NCBI GenBank assembly: GCA_036365455.1
Contig: JAWQUS010000032.1
Coordinates: 10,141,501-10,205,500, forward strand
Source of the DNA: Macrosoma leucophasiata
Lineage: Eukaryota; Arthropoda; Insecta; Lepidoptera; Hedylidae
Length of the DNA stretch: 64,000 nt
Reading direction: 5' to 3'
This document shows positions 1 through 9,650 of the stretch, piece by piece. The position numbers and the translations under genes are program-made. The notes under the pieces were generated by a model, which worked only from the letters and a program-made list of their open reading frames with translations, ran no database searches and was not told where the DNA came from. Every line of letters begins with the position of its first letter. Position 1 is the first letter of the stretch.

Positions 1-1
1 T

Positions 2-214
2 TCCACTGTTTCTTACATTAAACTCTGGAACACGCTGCCCGTCGACATTCGCAAATCTCCAAGTAAATTCACTTTCAAGAGGAAATTGCGGCAACACTTT
101 TTGAATTTGTCGTCTTAACTTCTATTGTAATGAATCAGTATCCTTTCGTCGTTTATTTATTTTATGTAGGTATAATAATTAAATAACATATATATTTATA
201 TATATATATTATAC

Positions 215-245
<31 letters not shown>

Positions 246-447
246 AGTATTATTTGTATGTAATGTATGATATATTTTTTTTTTTTGTATAGATAAACTA
301 TGTACTACTTTTTGTATTTAAGATTATCCATTTGCACCTTCCACAACGCTGTTCTTCTACCCAAAGGTTGGCTGTCAGAGAATACCTTGTGGCATTAAGC
401 CCGCCTTATGTACTGAGTGCATTAAAGTGTAAATAAATAAATAAAAT
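2..447 (+). mobile_element. LINE 3' end (CR1/Jockey-supergroup), last codons of ORF2 plus 3' UTR
   Basis: The window opens inside a LINE. Frame 2 reads through 2-118 and ends in TAA; it holds the W-N-x-L-P-x-x-I-R and K-F-x-F-K-R-K-L signature that closes ORF2 in this LINE supergroup. The 3' UTR follows, with a TA microsatellite near 190-245 and an AAAT-type tail near 431-447. The text before the tail (TTAAGCCCGCC) resembles the TTTAAGCAATAAGACCGCC end of the LINE at 42502-45720, so the two are probably one clade. The 5' part lies outside the window. Confidence 0.8.
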
Positions 448-560
448 CATTTTAGCAAACGACTGGATCGAATTCGTCGATTTGCGACATGACACGGCGA
501 ATGCATTCACCAAATCTGCATGAAAAATGGGATTGGATACGAAGGAAGGGAAAAAAGGTT

Positions 561-905
561 AGAAAGCTGAGTTTATATGCTCAATATGGGTTCTGTAAGT
601 TTTCGTAAGTTAAAATAGGATTGGTGTTGATAAAAGTTGGAGAAAATATATTACTGGTGTATGTTTTGAGAATATGAGAACATTCTACTGATATACATAA
701 GTGTACATGTATATTTATATTTATTCTCCGTGACCCTCCTGATTATATATTTTTACAGATTGTAAAAAGACAAAAAAAAATAATAATTACAACCGTTTGT
801 GCCCAAATGGGTCTGTAATGTGATACAGAAAATGTTATTTTATTGTCCAACAACATTATCATTGCAGAATGCAAATAAATTATTGAATTGAATTGAATTG
901 ACATG
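561..905 (+). mobile_element. Probable LINE 3' UTR with ATTGA tail
   Basis: AT-rich stretch ending in an AATAAA-like signal and an (ATTGA)n tail near 878-901, the arrangement of a non-LTR retrotransposon 3' end. A short motif (ACATTCTACTGATATAC) at about 680-697 recurs at about 1188-1204, which hints that two related 3' UTRs lie in series. No coding part remains. LINE or SINE origin is an inference from the tail. Confidence 0.4.
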
Positions 906-1049
906 ATATGTGTATCACCTGTATTGTAATTCACCTTATATATATTATCATTCACTTTATATAGATATGTGTATCACCTTATTATATTGTTAATTTTAAG
1001 CTTGTTTAAATTATGGTAAATTGTAAAAATATGCCTAAGATATATTTTT

Positions 1050-1405
1050 AAAAGAGCCGACTGAGTTTTTTCCGGCAAGTTTTTCTCAGATCATATTGGC
1101 CTTTGGAACTTTTCCGGTGAATGACAAAGAATTACTCTTTTTCTTTTCTTTTTACTCTTTGTTATCAGTTTGTAAAGGGGAAATGAGACATTCTACTGAT
1201 ATACCTACTTTTTACATAAGTTTATGACATTTAGTTTTATCTTAGTGATATTCTTGACTTTACATATATTTTTTATCTTGTTTGACATGTATATCAATTG
1301 TTATTCACTTTAATTTATTTTGTTTGTTTTTGACGTGTCATAAGAGGTGCCTGTCACCCTAAATGAATAAATGAGTTTCTGATTCTGATTCTGATTCTGA
1401 TTCTT
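1050..1405 (+). mobile_element. Probable LINE 3' UTR with TTCTGA tail
   Basis: Ends with AATGAATAAATGAG followed by four copies of TTCTGA (about 1376-1404), typical of a retrotransposon 3' tail. Shares a short block with the element at 561-905. No coding sequence is left. Confidence 0.45.
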
Positions 1406-1522
1406 AGTTTAACGTAGTTAATATTTTTGGACATATCATAGGTGATTCTTGTAATCCTAATAAAAATTTTGACTTTGGCACGTATGCTTGTTTTGGTACA
1501 AATTTTTGGTTTTAATTCTTAT

Positions 1523-1733
1523 AATTGTTTTATATTATTTCGCATTAACACGTGATTGTGAAATATTTTTTTTTTAAAGAAAAATGGAAAGAAAAATTTG
1601 ACTTCAGGCGAGACTCGAACTCGCGGCCGCTACAGACTAGTCTCGCCTGAAGTCAAATTTTTCTTTCCATTTTTCTTTAAAAAAAATATATATTTCACAA
1701 GCATGTGTTAATGCGAAATAATATAAAACAATT
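1523..1733. repeat. Long palindrome (about 93-95 bp arms, 23-bp spacer)
   Basis: The left arm (1523-1615) and right arm (1639-1733) are near-perfect reverse complements around a 23-bp GC-rich spacer. The inner ends of both arms contain the T-arm and 3' acceptor half of the tRNA-like sequence found intact at 1888-1960, so the palindrome is built from the 3' part of that repeat unit in head-to-head orientation. One arm alone is present at 10419-10493, next to the second tRNA-bearing unit. Confidence 0.85.
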
Positions 1734-1990
1734 ATTAGGGGTAAAAGCGACTTCTTTACGATATTCAATAAACTGCAAAGTTTATTATATCGGTTGCCTA
1801 ACTAGCATAGTGAGGCAATAGATGGCGCTGCAGCCACCATAAGGCAATGCAATAAATGTGAAGGAAAGATTTGACAAATGGGGCAGGACTTCGGTAGCTC
1901 AGTCGGAAGAGCAGCTGGACTAGATGCCCAGTTGCCGCGAGTTCGAGTCTCGCCTGAAGTAAATTTTTTCTTTCCATTTTTCCTTAAAAA
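1734..1990 (+). repeat. tRNA-bearing repeat unit, copy 1
   Basis: About 250 bp shared with 10494-10690 and 41981-42235. Order: a block starting GGGTAAAAGCGACTTC, a block with GTTGCCTAACTAGCATAG and GATGGCGCTGC, a tRNA-like sequence, then T-runs (TTTTTTC, TTTTTCC). It directly abuts the palindrome 1523-1733. It does not look like a normal SINE, because the Pol III promoter-like part is at the 3' end of the conserved unit. Confidence 0.75.
1888..1960 (+). ncRNA. tRNA-like sequence in repeat unit, copy 1
   Basis: A cloverleaf can be drawn. The acceptor stem ACTTCGG/CTGAAGT pairs with one G-T wobble. The D stem is GCTC/GAGC, and the T arm GCGAG-TTCGAGT-CTCGC is perfect. A box (TAGCTCAGTCGG) and B box (AGTTCGAGTCT) match Pol III consensus closely. 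The anticodon stem is weaker; the 7-base loop with U33 gives AGA by position, but the long variable arm of a tRNA-Ser is missing, so no amino acid is assigned. It is probably not a decoding tRNA. Confidence 0.6.
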
Positions 1991-2319
1991 AAAATAATTT
2001 TATAATAATATAATTAACATTTTTGAAGTTTTGATATACCTTTAAATTAAAGCGATATATAACTAGCTTCTTCTTAATTATTCGTGGTCTTTATGATCAT
2101 TTTTGAAAAGATCTAAATTATATTTTGAAATGCAAGAATTTTTATTGTGGTGTTAGAAAATTTGTGATGAAATGAATCGCTGTTTGTTTCCCCAATTACC
2201 TAGTCCGATTTTATTTCACAGAACTGCATTTGCATATCCTTGTGTTTATTCGTGTAATGTGTACATAATGTTTTGTTACTTACGCCTAGAAATAATTATG
2301 CATCTAAAATTAAAATGGA

Positions 2320-2364
2320 GGGATCATCACGTCTTTATGAAATTAATAAAGACGTGATGATTCC
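2320..2364. repeat. 19-bp hairpin with 7-nt loop
   Basis: Arms 2320-2338 and 2346-2364 (core ATCATCACGTCTTTAT) are complementary with one mismatch around GAAATTA. No second copy was seen in the window, and the flanks are plain AT-rich DNA. It could be the core of a decayed foldback element or a small hairpin transcript. Confidence 0.7.
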
Positions 2365-2398
2365 TCTGCTCACAAGTAAAGAAGTCTTCCACTAATGC

Positions 2399-2633
2399 GG
2401 TTAGTTAATCAAGCAATGGCTGTCAAACCATTCCAATAAGGTAGTAAATGCAATTACGCGTTATAGGCAGAAGCGTCCCGAGATAAAACGATCGCCTCTA
2501 CGGTCGGCAATCCACTAGCTAAGCAATTATTTCATATTCTCCCCAAAAAGAAACACAACCCTTTTACAGGGGTCTCTGGAGAAGGCCTTGGTCTAGCAGT
2601 GGACGTATTTGGGCTGAAGTGATGAATCATCTC
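2399..2633 (+). mobile_element. RTE-type LINE 3' UTR fragment (family G), decayed
   Basis: Shares a series of short blocks with 52700-52978 and 6269-6425: ATGGCNGTCAAACCATTCC, a GGCAGNAGCGTCC block, ATAAAACNATCGCC, then the CTTGGTCTAGCAGTGGACGTATTTGGGCTGA end. That end is the known lepidopteran RTE-type 3' terminus. No ORF remains. Confidence 0.55.
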
Positions 2634-2642
2634 AAAGATTTG

Positions 2643-2922
2643 TTTTATGTAATGGAAGTGGCAAACAAGCATGCAGTTCACATTCATGTTAAGTGATGAC
2701 TGCAGCCTAAAGACACCCACACAAAGACCAAGGTCAAAATGTAGATGAGTTACCACTCCTGAGGCCTAAAGTGTTGTGCCTCTGTGCTGGAAATCACAGG
2801 GCCGTACATTACCACCTGACCGGAACACGATAGTGCTGAACACTACCATTTAGCGGCAAGTATATTAGGTAATGCGGTGGTGCCTACGCCCGCGAGTTCC
2901 GTCACTGGAGCTCTACCACTAG
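2643..2922 (-). mobile_element. Dispersed repeat family A, near full length
   Basis: Family A is a retroposon-like repeat of about 280 bp. On its sense strand it starts ACTGGTGGTAGAGCTCC, runs through a GGTAGTGTTCAGCACTATCG block and a GACCTTGGTCTTTGTGTGGG block, and ends CACTTCCATTACAT followed by A's. I count about fourteen copies in both orientations. This one is nearly complete and antisense, with the A-rich end at the low coordinate. It has no ORF. No tRNA or 5S head is recognisable, so its origin is unassigned; general layout resembles non-autonomous LINE-dependent elements of Lepidoptera. Confidence 0.8.
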
Positions 2923-3460
2923 TGGAAGTACCAACTGAACGTGTACCAACAGAAGATAAAACTAATCTTGAACAAATATGTTCAGACACAATAAAAGCGT
3001 TCCCCAAGGTACCCTAAACCAGCCGTATTTGTGACACGGATACGATTAAAGCTAGGAAAAACTAGAACGGAATCGAAAACAAACGTGAGGCGGCGACGTT
3101 ATTCTGCGTCTCTTTGTCATTTGTTTGCAACGTCATCCCTCGATTTTTGTGGTTATACGTAATGGGAAGAGAGTGTATTTTACACATACGTATGTTTTGT
3201 AACTTATAGGTATGGTGCTGGAATTTTGGTCTACAAAGGGGAGTAGAAAAATTTGGATTTATGAGGATAATTTTATTAGGGTATTCGACAAAATTTTTTT
3301 ATTGTGATTTCAAAAAGAAGGTACCTTTTTGAAATGTTAGTAAATATCGTCATTGGAACCACTAGTTTACCTATAACGAACAGTTTTGAGATATCACCAT
3401 TAGCACAAACGGCTCAAAATCAATCTAATACTGTTATTATTTTTAATGTATATTTTTTAT
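2923..3460. other. Unassigned AT-rich sequence
   Basis: No ORF, RNA or repeat of the window's families was recognised. The last 8 bases (3453-3460) are the left target duplication of the MITE that follows. Confidence 0.4.
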
Positions 3461-3704
3461 CATAGAGCAACACGGGCCACCGGCCGCGGCGGACCGGAGG
3501 GGAGTAACAATATGCAGGCTTTCCTCTCTGTCAAAATACAAGCCAAAGTGGGCCTATACATGTCGCCTAGATGTTTAAATGTGTGCGGGAAATTGTTTAC
3601 GTATTTTGATAAAGTCAAGGTGTCAGTTTCGTAGTAATAAACGATTTTTGTAGTGTGCAAAAAATGACCGGTCCGCCGCGGCCGGTGGCCTGAGTTGCTC
3701 TATG
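3461..3704. mobile_element. hAT-type MITE, copy N1
   Basis: Terminal inverted repeats of about 37 bp start CATAGAGCAACACGGGCC and are rich in CCGGCCGCGGCGG. The element is flanked by a perfect 8-bp duplication TTTTTTAT (3453-3460 and 3705-3712). An 8-bp duplication with a CA..TG end is the hAT hallmark. It has no transposase; the short ORFs crossing the repeat are not genes. Copy N2 (7258-7778) has the same ends and an inverted interior. Confidence 0.85.
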
Positions 3705-3712
3705 TTTTTTAT

Positions 3713-5350
3713 ATACTTTTTAATTTTTCACTTTATAATAATGCACCGATTTTAATAATATTTGTGTAGGTATATACTTTTCATTCCCATGTTACTTTCT
3801 AGACTATGTCATTAAAAACAAAAAAAAATTGTAGTAGTGTCATATACCCTATTATAATTTTGTTAGTTTCTTTTTCGCTTCTGTTGTAAGTGTTCTTTGC
3901 CGCTAAACTGAATCAGACGAAGTTTGTATAAAATATCGCCTAATAGAATCTGAAGGCGGTCGAAATTGGTCTGTACAACATAAAAATAGCTCCAATATAA
4001 TGGGAAACAAATGGCGAGACCTTGAATTCAAAGACATAGAAGAACATCAGTAAACAAAAACATGTTTAAGACCTTGATAAAATAAAAGAACGTTGCGGTT
4101 CGCTTCAGCTATTTACTTAGCAAGTTGATTATTACAAAAAGTTTGTGAGCAATGATACCCAACAACTAGTTTGAAGTAATCGCAATTGTTGTGCTAACAC
4201 AGCGGGCGAAGAAAATTGAATAACTTTTATAGTTGGCGGCAGAACAAAGAGAACAAACCATGTTAGTTGTATTCTGTGGTATTAGTTACTGATTGCGCTT
4301 TAAAAGTTTGCAGAGAATGTAAAATATTAATGTTTTTGTTCTTTATTAAATTGACTTTTTTGTGTCTGTTTGGAGTAACTCGAGTTTACTTACTTTGAAA
4401 AGGTCGAGACAGATGTTATTTGAAAAAAAGTTGAATATTATCCAAAGAAAGAAACTCATAAAAAATCTGTATGTATAAAGATTGTTAATATAATATGAGT
4501 GCCTATAAAATTTGTGAAAAGAATTTGATACAGATCTTACTAAGCCGAGCCTGAGGTTGTACAAAGATGCTGTGTGTTTTTTAACCAAAACTGTTTAATA
4601 AGCTTATTTATTATATCCTACTATTTCTGAAGCTAATATAAATAATTGTTTGTGGAAATTTTCTCCTTAGAAATTGTTATTCTGAACCGATCAAATGACA
4701 GTCTGCCCATGCCCCATAAATTAAAAAGTTAGCAGATCTTATGTTAATACCTAGCTCGTAACTCTTCAAGTTCCTAACTTCATTACAACGGCCAATCTAG
4801 TTCTAACGACCATTATCAATAAACTTCCCACCGTTCTTGGAAACCACCAAATGGTTAAATCAGACTCGAATATCCTTTATTGAATTATTATGCTTAATCT
4901 CTTGTTGTGTAGATAATTTTGCTATTCTTTCAGGTTAGTTTTCAAATTCAGGTATGAACTCTTTTTGTAATTCGTTAATAAGTAAATGATAACACAGAAT
5001 TTAAATACGAGCCTGAGGAATCGCTTTCTATCACTCTTTAACAGATTATTGGTTACTTCTGTTACTTTTGATATGTGTTAGGTTACTTAAAATTTATGGT
5101 GTATGCGCGTTTGTATCTGTGTATGTATGATTTTTAAAAATTTAATGTAATTAACGTGCTAAAAAGGTATACCGTTCTAGTTTACGTGGGTGGTAATTAA
5201 TAGATATCCCAATCAAGATAACCCATAAAAATGTTAGATATCCCAATGCAAATACGTCAACCCTCTTAAAGCCCTCAGGCCATTAGTTATCTGGCCTCTG
5301 TGATACCATTGTACACTTTTGGGGAAAATTTTTATATTTTACATTTTCAA
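3713..5350. other. 1.6 kb AT-rich DNA without recognised features
   Basis: Nothing in either strand resembles a known protein; the longest ORF (80 codons, 4346-4588, minus) is AT-driven. A short doublet (AGATATCCCAAT) occurs near 5202 and 5232. Could be intergenic or intronic host DNA. Confidence 0.4.
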
Positions 5351-5547
5351 CTAGTTATTGCCCGCCACTTCGTCCACGTGTACTTTCAATCATTGCAAAT
5401 TGAAACCTATATGTTATTCAAATGTAAAACCTTTATTACTGTTAAGTTTCATCCAAATGTGTCCAGTAGTTTTTTCGTGAAAGAGTAACAAACATCCATC
5501 CATCCATCCATACTCACAAACTTTCGCATTTTTAATATTAAGTAGCA
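5351..5547 (-). mobile_element. Non-autonomous Helitron, decayed
   Basis: On the minus strand the 3' end is a degenerate GC hairpin (ACGAAGTGGCGGGC) followed by CTAG at 5354-5351, with A outside. The 5' end resembles the TACTTAATATTAAAAATGCGAAAG start of the better copies at 29049-29232 and 18802-18966. A TCCA microsatellite lies inside. It encodes nothing. Confidence 0.55.
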
Positions 5548-5964
5548 CAAAAATGCAAATGGGCACTCTACAGCACCCAAACTTACCTTTAATCCCACTT
5601 GTAAACATACTTCCTATCAATGTCTATCCAATCAAACCGATATTTCGAATAGAGAACGTATAAAAGATCGATTACGCGACTCCATTTGCCTGTTATTTGT
5701 TACTATCGGAAGGTAACCAAAACCCTTTTCCATTCCATTTGTTGGAGGGAACCTATTTTGGTAACGATACATTGAACCAGAGATTAAGTGGTCTATTTGT
5801 TTACGGTCGATGCGGAGGTTGTATGAATTGTATCCGTATATCCAATTGTTACCCGTTCAAGTGGATTCTATAGAGTTAAATGCTATGGAGTTTGATTGTT
5901 GTTTTGCTGTTTTAACGCTGACAAAGTTTGCTCGTTACTTTTGCCTTTAATGTTGTAGCGTGTT

Positions 5965-6250
5965 CAGCCTAGAAGTCGTTGGCGTCGATACTTCTCTTCC
6001 TCCTCCTTGCGTCGTATTTCTTCAATGCTGAGGGTCGTGACCTCGACGAATTACTCGTACTTTTTCACGAACGATATTTCGCCATGTTGTTCTGTCTTCG
6101 GCGATGTGGATGGCTTGGCAAACTGTGGTTTCCAACGTGGAACGAATCTGGTCAGACCAGCGTAATGGGCTTCTGCCTCTGGGCATTTTCCCTTCTACTT
6201 TACCCGTCAGCAAAGTTTTTAGATACTTCTACTGGAAGAAAATTGTTCCA
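5965..6250 (-). pseudogene. RTE-type LINE, C-terminal reverse-transcriptase ORF fragment
   Basis: The minus-strand frame 6213-6022 reads TGKVEGKMPRGRSPLRWSDQI and then TVCQAIHIAEDRTTWRNIV, ending GGHDPQH before the stop. This is the C-terminal tail seen in RTE-type and 'craniofacial development protein 2-like' insect LINE ORFs. The short 3' UTR continues to about 5965. It lacks the polymerase core and is 5' truncated. The fragment at 23114-23493 is a related element. Confidence 0.75.
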
Positions 6251-6268
6251 CTAGTGCTGTCAATCAAC

Positions 6269-6425
6269 CGAACGATGGCGGTCAAGTACGGAGCGGTAGT
6301 AAGTGTAAGTACGCAAGATAGGCAGCAGCGTCCTACGATAAAACTACCGCCACTACGATCGCCAATCGTAGCATATTTGACATGTACACTCTATATAGAA
6401 GCTTTGGTCCAGCAGTTTTTTTTAT
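6269..6425 (+). mobile_element. RTE-type LINE 3' UTR fragment (family G)
   Basis: Matches 52700-52978 in blocks AACCGAACGATGGCGGTCAA, GGCAGCAGCGTCCTACGATA and GCTTTGGTCCAGCAGT. It is truncated before the usual GATGATG tail. No coding part. Confidence 0.5.
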
Positions 6426-6489
6426 GGTAGTTTTTTTTTTTTGGAAGCATTGAATATCTTTCGAATGATAATTTAAGATGATGATGATG

Positions 6490-6605
6490 TTCATCCTTTT
6501 TAGAGTACCCTAGCCTACAAGAAACACTTATAGTTTCGCCATGTCTGTTCGTCCGTCCGTCTGATAATCAGTCCGCAGCTTAACTCAGAGACTGTAAGTA
6601 CTAGA
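6490..6605. repeat. Decayed dispersed repeat with GTCCGTCCGTC block
   Basis: Contains TTTCGCCATGTCTGTTCGTCCGTCC followed by a purine/pyrimidine-mixed stretch of the kind common in lepidopteran repeats that carry GACAGACAGAC on the other strand. Too decayed to place in a family. Confidence 0.3.
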
Positions 6606-6629
6606 ACAGTAGAAACAATGCAGCGTGTA

Positions 6630-6717
6630 AACTCCAGGCCTCCTCCCAAGAAGTGGAGAGACTCGTGCCCAGCAGTGGGACGTATCAAAGCTTGTCATTA
6701 TTATTTATTATTATATA
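6630..6717 (+). mobile_element. 5S-like SINE (family B), 3' fragment
   Basis: Only the 3' end remains: CTCCAGGCCTCCTCCCA, a GGAGAGACTCGTGCCCAGC block, AGTGGGACGTAT and an ATT-rich tail. Complete copies are at 15722-16090, 22231-22594, 32716-33068 and 46603-46976. The 5S-like head is missing, as expected from 5' truncation during retroposition. Confidence 0.7.
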
Positions 6718-7249
6718 CATATCTATTTAAAATTTCGAGTATTTTTTGTTACATACATCTAAAAATCAATTAATAATTATAATTTGTAGGTCTTGCGGTA
6801 GTACCTACAGACTTTTAGTACAATTAGAGTTTCAAAGCAATAAATGTAGAAGGATATAATGTTGAAATGATCTCTATTCATGTTCCTAATCGAAAATTAT
6901 ATCTTCAGACTGAATCAAATTTTATTTCAGTTCAATATGAAATGCTCTGCAAAACCTATTAAAGTCAAACATTACTTTAGAATCTGTTATAACAATACAC
7001 CAAACATTTATGAAATTTTAATATGAAATTACCAAACAGTCCAGAAACATTGCAGACAAACATCGTTTTCAACAATGCCAGAGTCAGTTTCAGATCCACT
7101 GGGAGCAATGCAGAAGTATTTGTGTCAACTCCGCCTTTCCCACTGTCAACCACAAACGCTGTTTACGACTTTAAACAAACTGCCAAGTGCGAAACCGCCT
7201 TTGATATCACCCGAATAACTGCGCTAAAAGCGCTCTGTTATTCGAAACG
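6718..7249. other. Unassigned AT-rich sequence
   Basis: An ORF of 125 codons starts at 7023 and runs into the MITE at 7258. It has no recognisable domain and ends in repeat sequence, so I do not call it a gene. Nothing else was recognised. Confidence 0.35.
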
Positions 7250-7257
7250 ATGCTTCA

Positions 7258-7778
7258 CATTGGGGCAACACGGGCCACCGGCCGCGGCGGACCGGAGGGG
7301 AGTAGCCATAGCGTTTATTACCGATGCACAACAGTTTGCTGGGGGATATACGTGTAAGACACATACACACTACAAAAATCGTTTATATTTTTTTATATAA
7401 TGAAAGTGGCAAACAAGCATGTTGATCACATTGATGTTAAGTGATGACTGCAGCCTATAGACACCCACACAAAGACCAGAGGTCAAAATGCAGATGCGTT
7501 ACCACTTCTGAGGCCTGAGGCCTTTCTGCCGGAAATTACAGGGCCGTACATTACTACCTGACCGGGACACGATAGTGCTGAACACTACCATTTAGCGGCA
7601 ATTATTACGAAACTCACACCTTGACTTTAACAAAATACTTAAACAATTCCAGGCACACATTTAAACATCTAGGCGACAGGTATAGTAACATTTGTGCTTG
7701 TACTTTGACAGAGGGGAAAGCCTGCATATGGCTACTCCCCTCCGGTCCGCCGCGGCCGGTGGCCCGTGTTGCTCTATG
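7258..7778. mobile_element. hAT-type MITE, copy N2, carrying a family A insertion
   Basis: Ends match copy N1 (CAACACGGGCCACCGGCC at the left, its complement at the right). Flanks are an 8-bp duplication with one mismatch, ATGCTTCA (7250-7257) and ATGCTTAA (7779-7786). The interior matches N1 on the opposite strand and is longer on the left, so N1 is an internal-deletion form. A family A copy at about 7393-7603 splits it. Confidence 0.85.
7393..7603 (-). mobile_element. Family A copy nested in hAT-type MITE
   Basis: Antisense copy, 5' truncated (ends after the GGTAGTGTTCAGCAC block). It sits between CTACAAAAATCGTTTAT and TATTACGAAACTCACACC, which are contiguous in MITE copy N1. The family A insertion is therefore younger than this MITE. 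Confidence 0.75.
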
Positions 7779-7968
7779 ATGCTTAATAAGCAAGACGCTG
7801 TTGTTGAGGGTTCGGGCCTGGTTCAAAGGTTTGGCTAGCCTTTTTGTTCACAGCAATGCTGTAAGAAGCTGGCTGCCTTATGTTTTCTTTATTTTAATTA
7901 ATGTCGTTTATTTTTGACATTTCTTTTTATATAGGTACCTACTTATGTTCACATTTTTACTGAAATAG

Positions 7969-8237
7969 AGAGGTAGGCAGAGGTAAATGCATGCATTCAA
8001 TCATATCTACATGCAAACACCCACGATTCGCCGGTTACGTTTTTTGGCACATGTAACAGGTGGTCTGTTGACATCTCCGGGCATATTATCAAACTTCGAG
8101 GTACCTACTGGGAAATTTCCAGAAAATAGAAAAATCCGAATAGAACCATAGATCTCTAATATCCCCAACCCGGGAATCGAACCCAGGGCCTCCAGCGTAG
8201 TAGTAGTGGCCTACTACCACTAGGCTAATGCGACAGT
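7969..8237 (-). mobile_element. tRNA-derived SINE (family C)
   Basis: Family C reads on the minus strand here from a tRNA-like head at the high coordinate: an A box near TAGCCTAGTGG and a B box GGTTCGATTCCCGGG, then a body with TAGAACC, GGAAATTTCC and ACCTGTTACATG blocks, then a 3' end with CTCTGCCTACC. About nine copies occur in the window. In this copy the last 3' bases differ from other copies. Confidence 0.8.
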
Positions 8238-8239
8238 TA

Positions 8240-8664
8240 AATTAAAGAGAAACTTAATTAAATACTTTAACAACATCATCACTCGTATATTAAATACATT
8301 AAATTTTAATAAAACCAACATTTATTTCTTATTCTTAAGTTCTTTCAACTCAATATACCGAGGCAAGTACGAAATTGCAAATAAAATGTTTAAACTAGGA
8401 GCGTTTAAGCTGAAAATATAATCGTGACGCGATAATATGAACTTGTTCTGAATTTTTATGTATACTTTCTGTTCGCAACAAAATTCTTTTCGCGTTGTAT
8501 GTAAAATGAAGAATGTATTATAAAATTTCATAAGATGTCTTCAGGGCGTCTAAGAAACGTGTTTTATTTCTTATGCTTTACAACGGTGCTGTTGAATGTC
8601 AGGCAGTAAAAATACATATAAAAAAAGCAAAATGTTTATTTTGAAGTAAATTAACACTAATACT
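8240..8664. other. Unassigned AT-rich sequence
   Basis: Nothing recognised. The 69-codon minus ORF at 8322-8531 has no domain signature. Confidence 0.35.
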
Positions 8665-9000
8665 AATCTATACTTATAATAAAACTGTAGAAGTGTAAAT
8701 GTAAATTTTGTACATTAAAAATATTGTAAAAATAAATACTAGAGAATGTTACTAAATCGAAACCGAATCCAATTATTTGATTAGAATTTTTTTTGTCTGT
8801 CTGTCTGTCTGTTTGTTCAAGCATCACATAAAACCTACCAATCCGATTACGACGAAACTTAGTATAATTATATTTTAACCTTTGGCGCACTACTTTTTAT
8901 CCCGGAAAAATGTCTGTTTGTCTGTGTGTTTGTGCAGGCTAATTTCAGAAACGGCTTATCCGATTTGCGGTTTACACTGATATATTGTGATAAGTTTCCA
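8665..9000 (+). mobile_element. Helitron-like or related repeat, 5' part
   Basis: Begins TCTATACTTATAATAAAACTG after an A, like Helitron 5' ends in this window, and holds GTCTGTCTGTCTGTCTG, CCAATCCGATTACGACGAAA and a CTACTTTTTATCCCGGAAAAATG block. A LINE tail (9007-9139) interrupts it, and homologous-looking text resumes at 9140. No 3' CTAG end was found. Confidence 0.5.
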
Positions 9001-9006
9001 GGCTGT

Positions 9007-9139
9007 GTGTATCTTCACACCAGGTCCCTAACGGGGTAGCCAGAGAGTGTAGAGCGCCAGATATCCCGGTCCTGAGATACCTCTCGTGCCTCGTCTACCT
9101 TCATCATTCTCTTCATACATGCACGCCTATTCCTAAGAG
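9007..9139 (-). mobile_element. LINE family D, 5'-truncated 3' end with target duplication
   Basis: On the minus strand the end of an ORF reads ...KVDEAR-x-V..., RSTLSAYPV and RDLA, then a TGA stop and a very short 3' end AAGATACA. It is bracketed by a 13-bp duplication GTTTCCAGGCTGT (about 8994-9006 and 9140-9152 region), which shows insertion by target-primed reverse transcription. Other copies lie at 9496, 10329, 26745, 48468, 55459 and 57151. The LINE clade is uncertain; the short 3' UTR suggests an RTE-like element. Confidence 0.75.
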
Positions 9140-9490
9140 TTTCCAGGCTGTATCTCATATACCGTGATAGCTAGAATGTTAAAATTTTTCACAAAAAATA
9201 ACTTTTGCCGCTATAACGACCAAATTAAATACAAAAATATCGAGCTAAAAATATACCAAAAAAAATCACGTTTATTGTATGCCCCCTTGGACCCCTTAAT
9301 ATTTTATATTTTCTTCTTTCAAGTAGACGCTTAAAATTTTCACAGAATATTAAGTTGAATATTATTTTCCATAATAAATAATTAAATAAAAATAAAGTAA
9401 ATATTACACCCATACAACAAACGTTATTTTTATGCAATTTTTTGTACGGTACCCTTTGTGCACCAGTTCGACTCGCACTCTCAGATTTTT
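9140..9490. repeat. Dispersed repeat ending in GTACGGTACCC / TTCGACTCGCACT
   Basis: Continues the interrupted repeat of 8665-9000 and ends with TTTTTTGTACGGTACCC, TGTGCACCAGTTCGACTCGC. The end resembles the start of the repeat at 29990-30617 in reverse orientation. Non-coding. Confidence 0.45.
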
Positions 9491-9495
9491 TATAT

Positions 9496-9650
9496 GTATC
9501 TTCACGCCAGGTCCCTAACGGGGTAGGCAGAGAGTGTAGAGCGCCAGATATCCCGGTTCTGACAAACCACTCGTGCCTCGTCTACCTTCATCATTCTCTT
9601 CATACATGCACATGTTAGTAACATTAATCCTTCAAGGATCGTACGGCCAC
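9496..9650 (-). mobile_element. LINE family D, 3' end copy 2
   Basis: The minus strand encodes RMMKVDEARVVCQNRDIWRS followed by TLSAYPVRDLA and a stop at 9502, so the fragment keeps the last 30 or so codons of the LINE ORF. The 5' side ends near 9650 in unrelated DNA. Confidence 0.7.

Noticed and set aside
1611..1660. Second tRNA-like half at the palindrome centre
   Set aside because: Only the T arm and 3' acceptor half are present; no A box or D arm, so not a tRNA gene.
1888..1960. Calling the repeat-borne tRNA-like sequences functional tRNA-Ser(AGA)
   Set aside because: The loop gives AGA by position, but the anticodon stem is weak and the class II variable arm required for serine is absent.
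3446..3660. Two overlapping frames near 3.5 kb
   Set aside because: Both are produced by the GC-rich ends and interior of the hAT-type MITE, and recur at 7614-7826 for the same reason.
7023..7400. 125-codon plus frame
   Set aside because: No domain signature; the 3' half runs through the MITE terminal repeat and interior.
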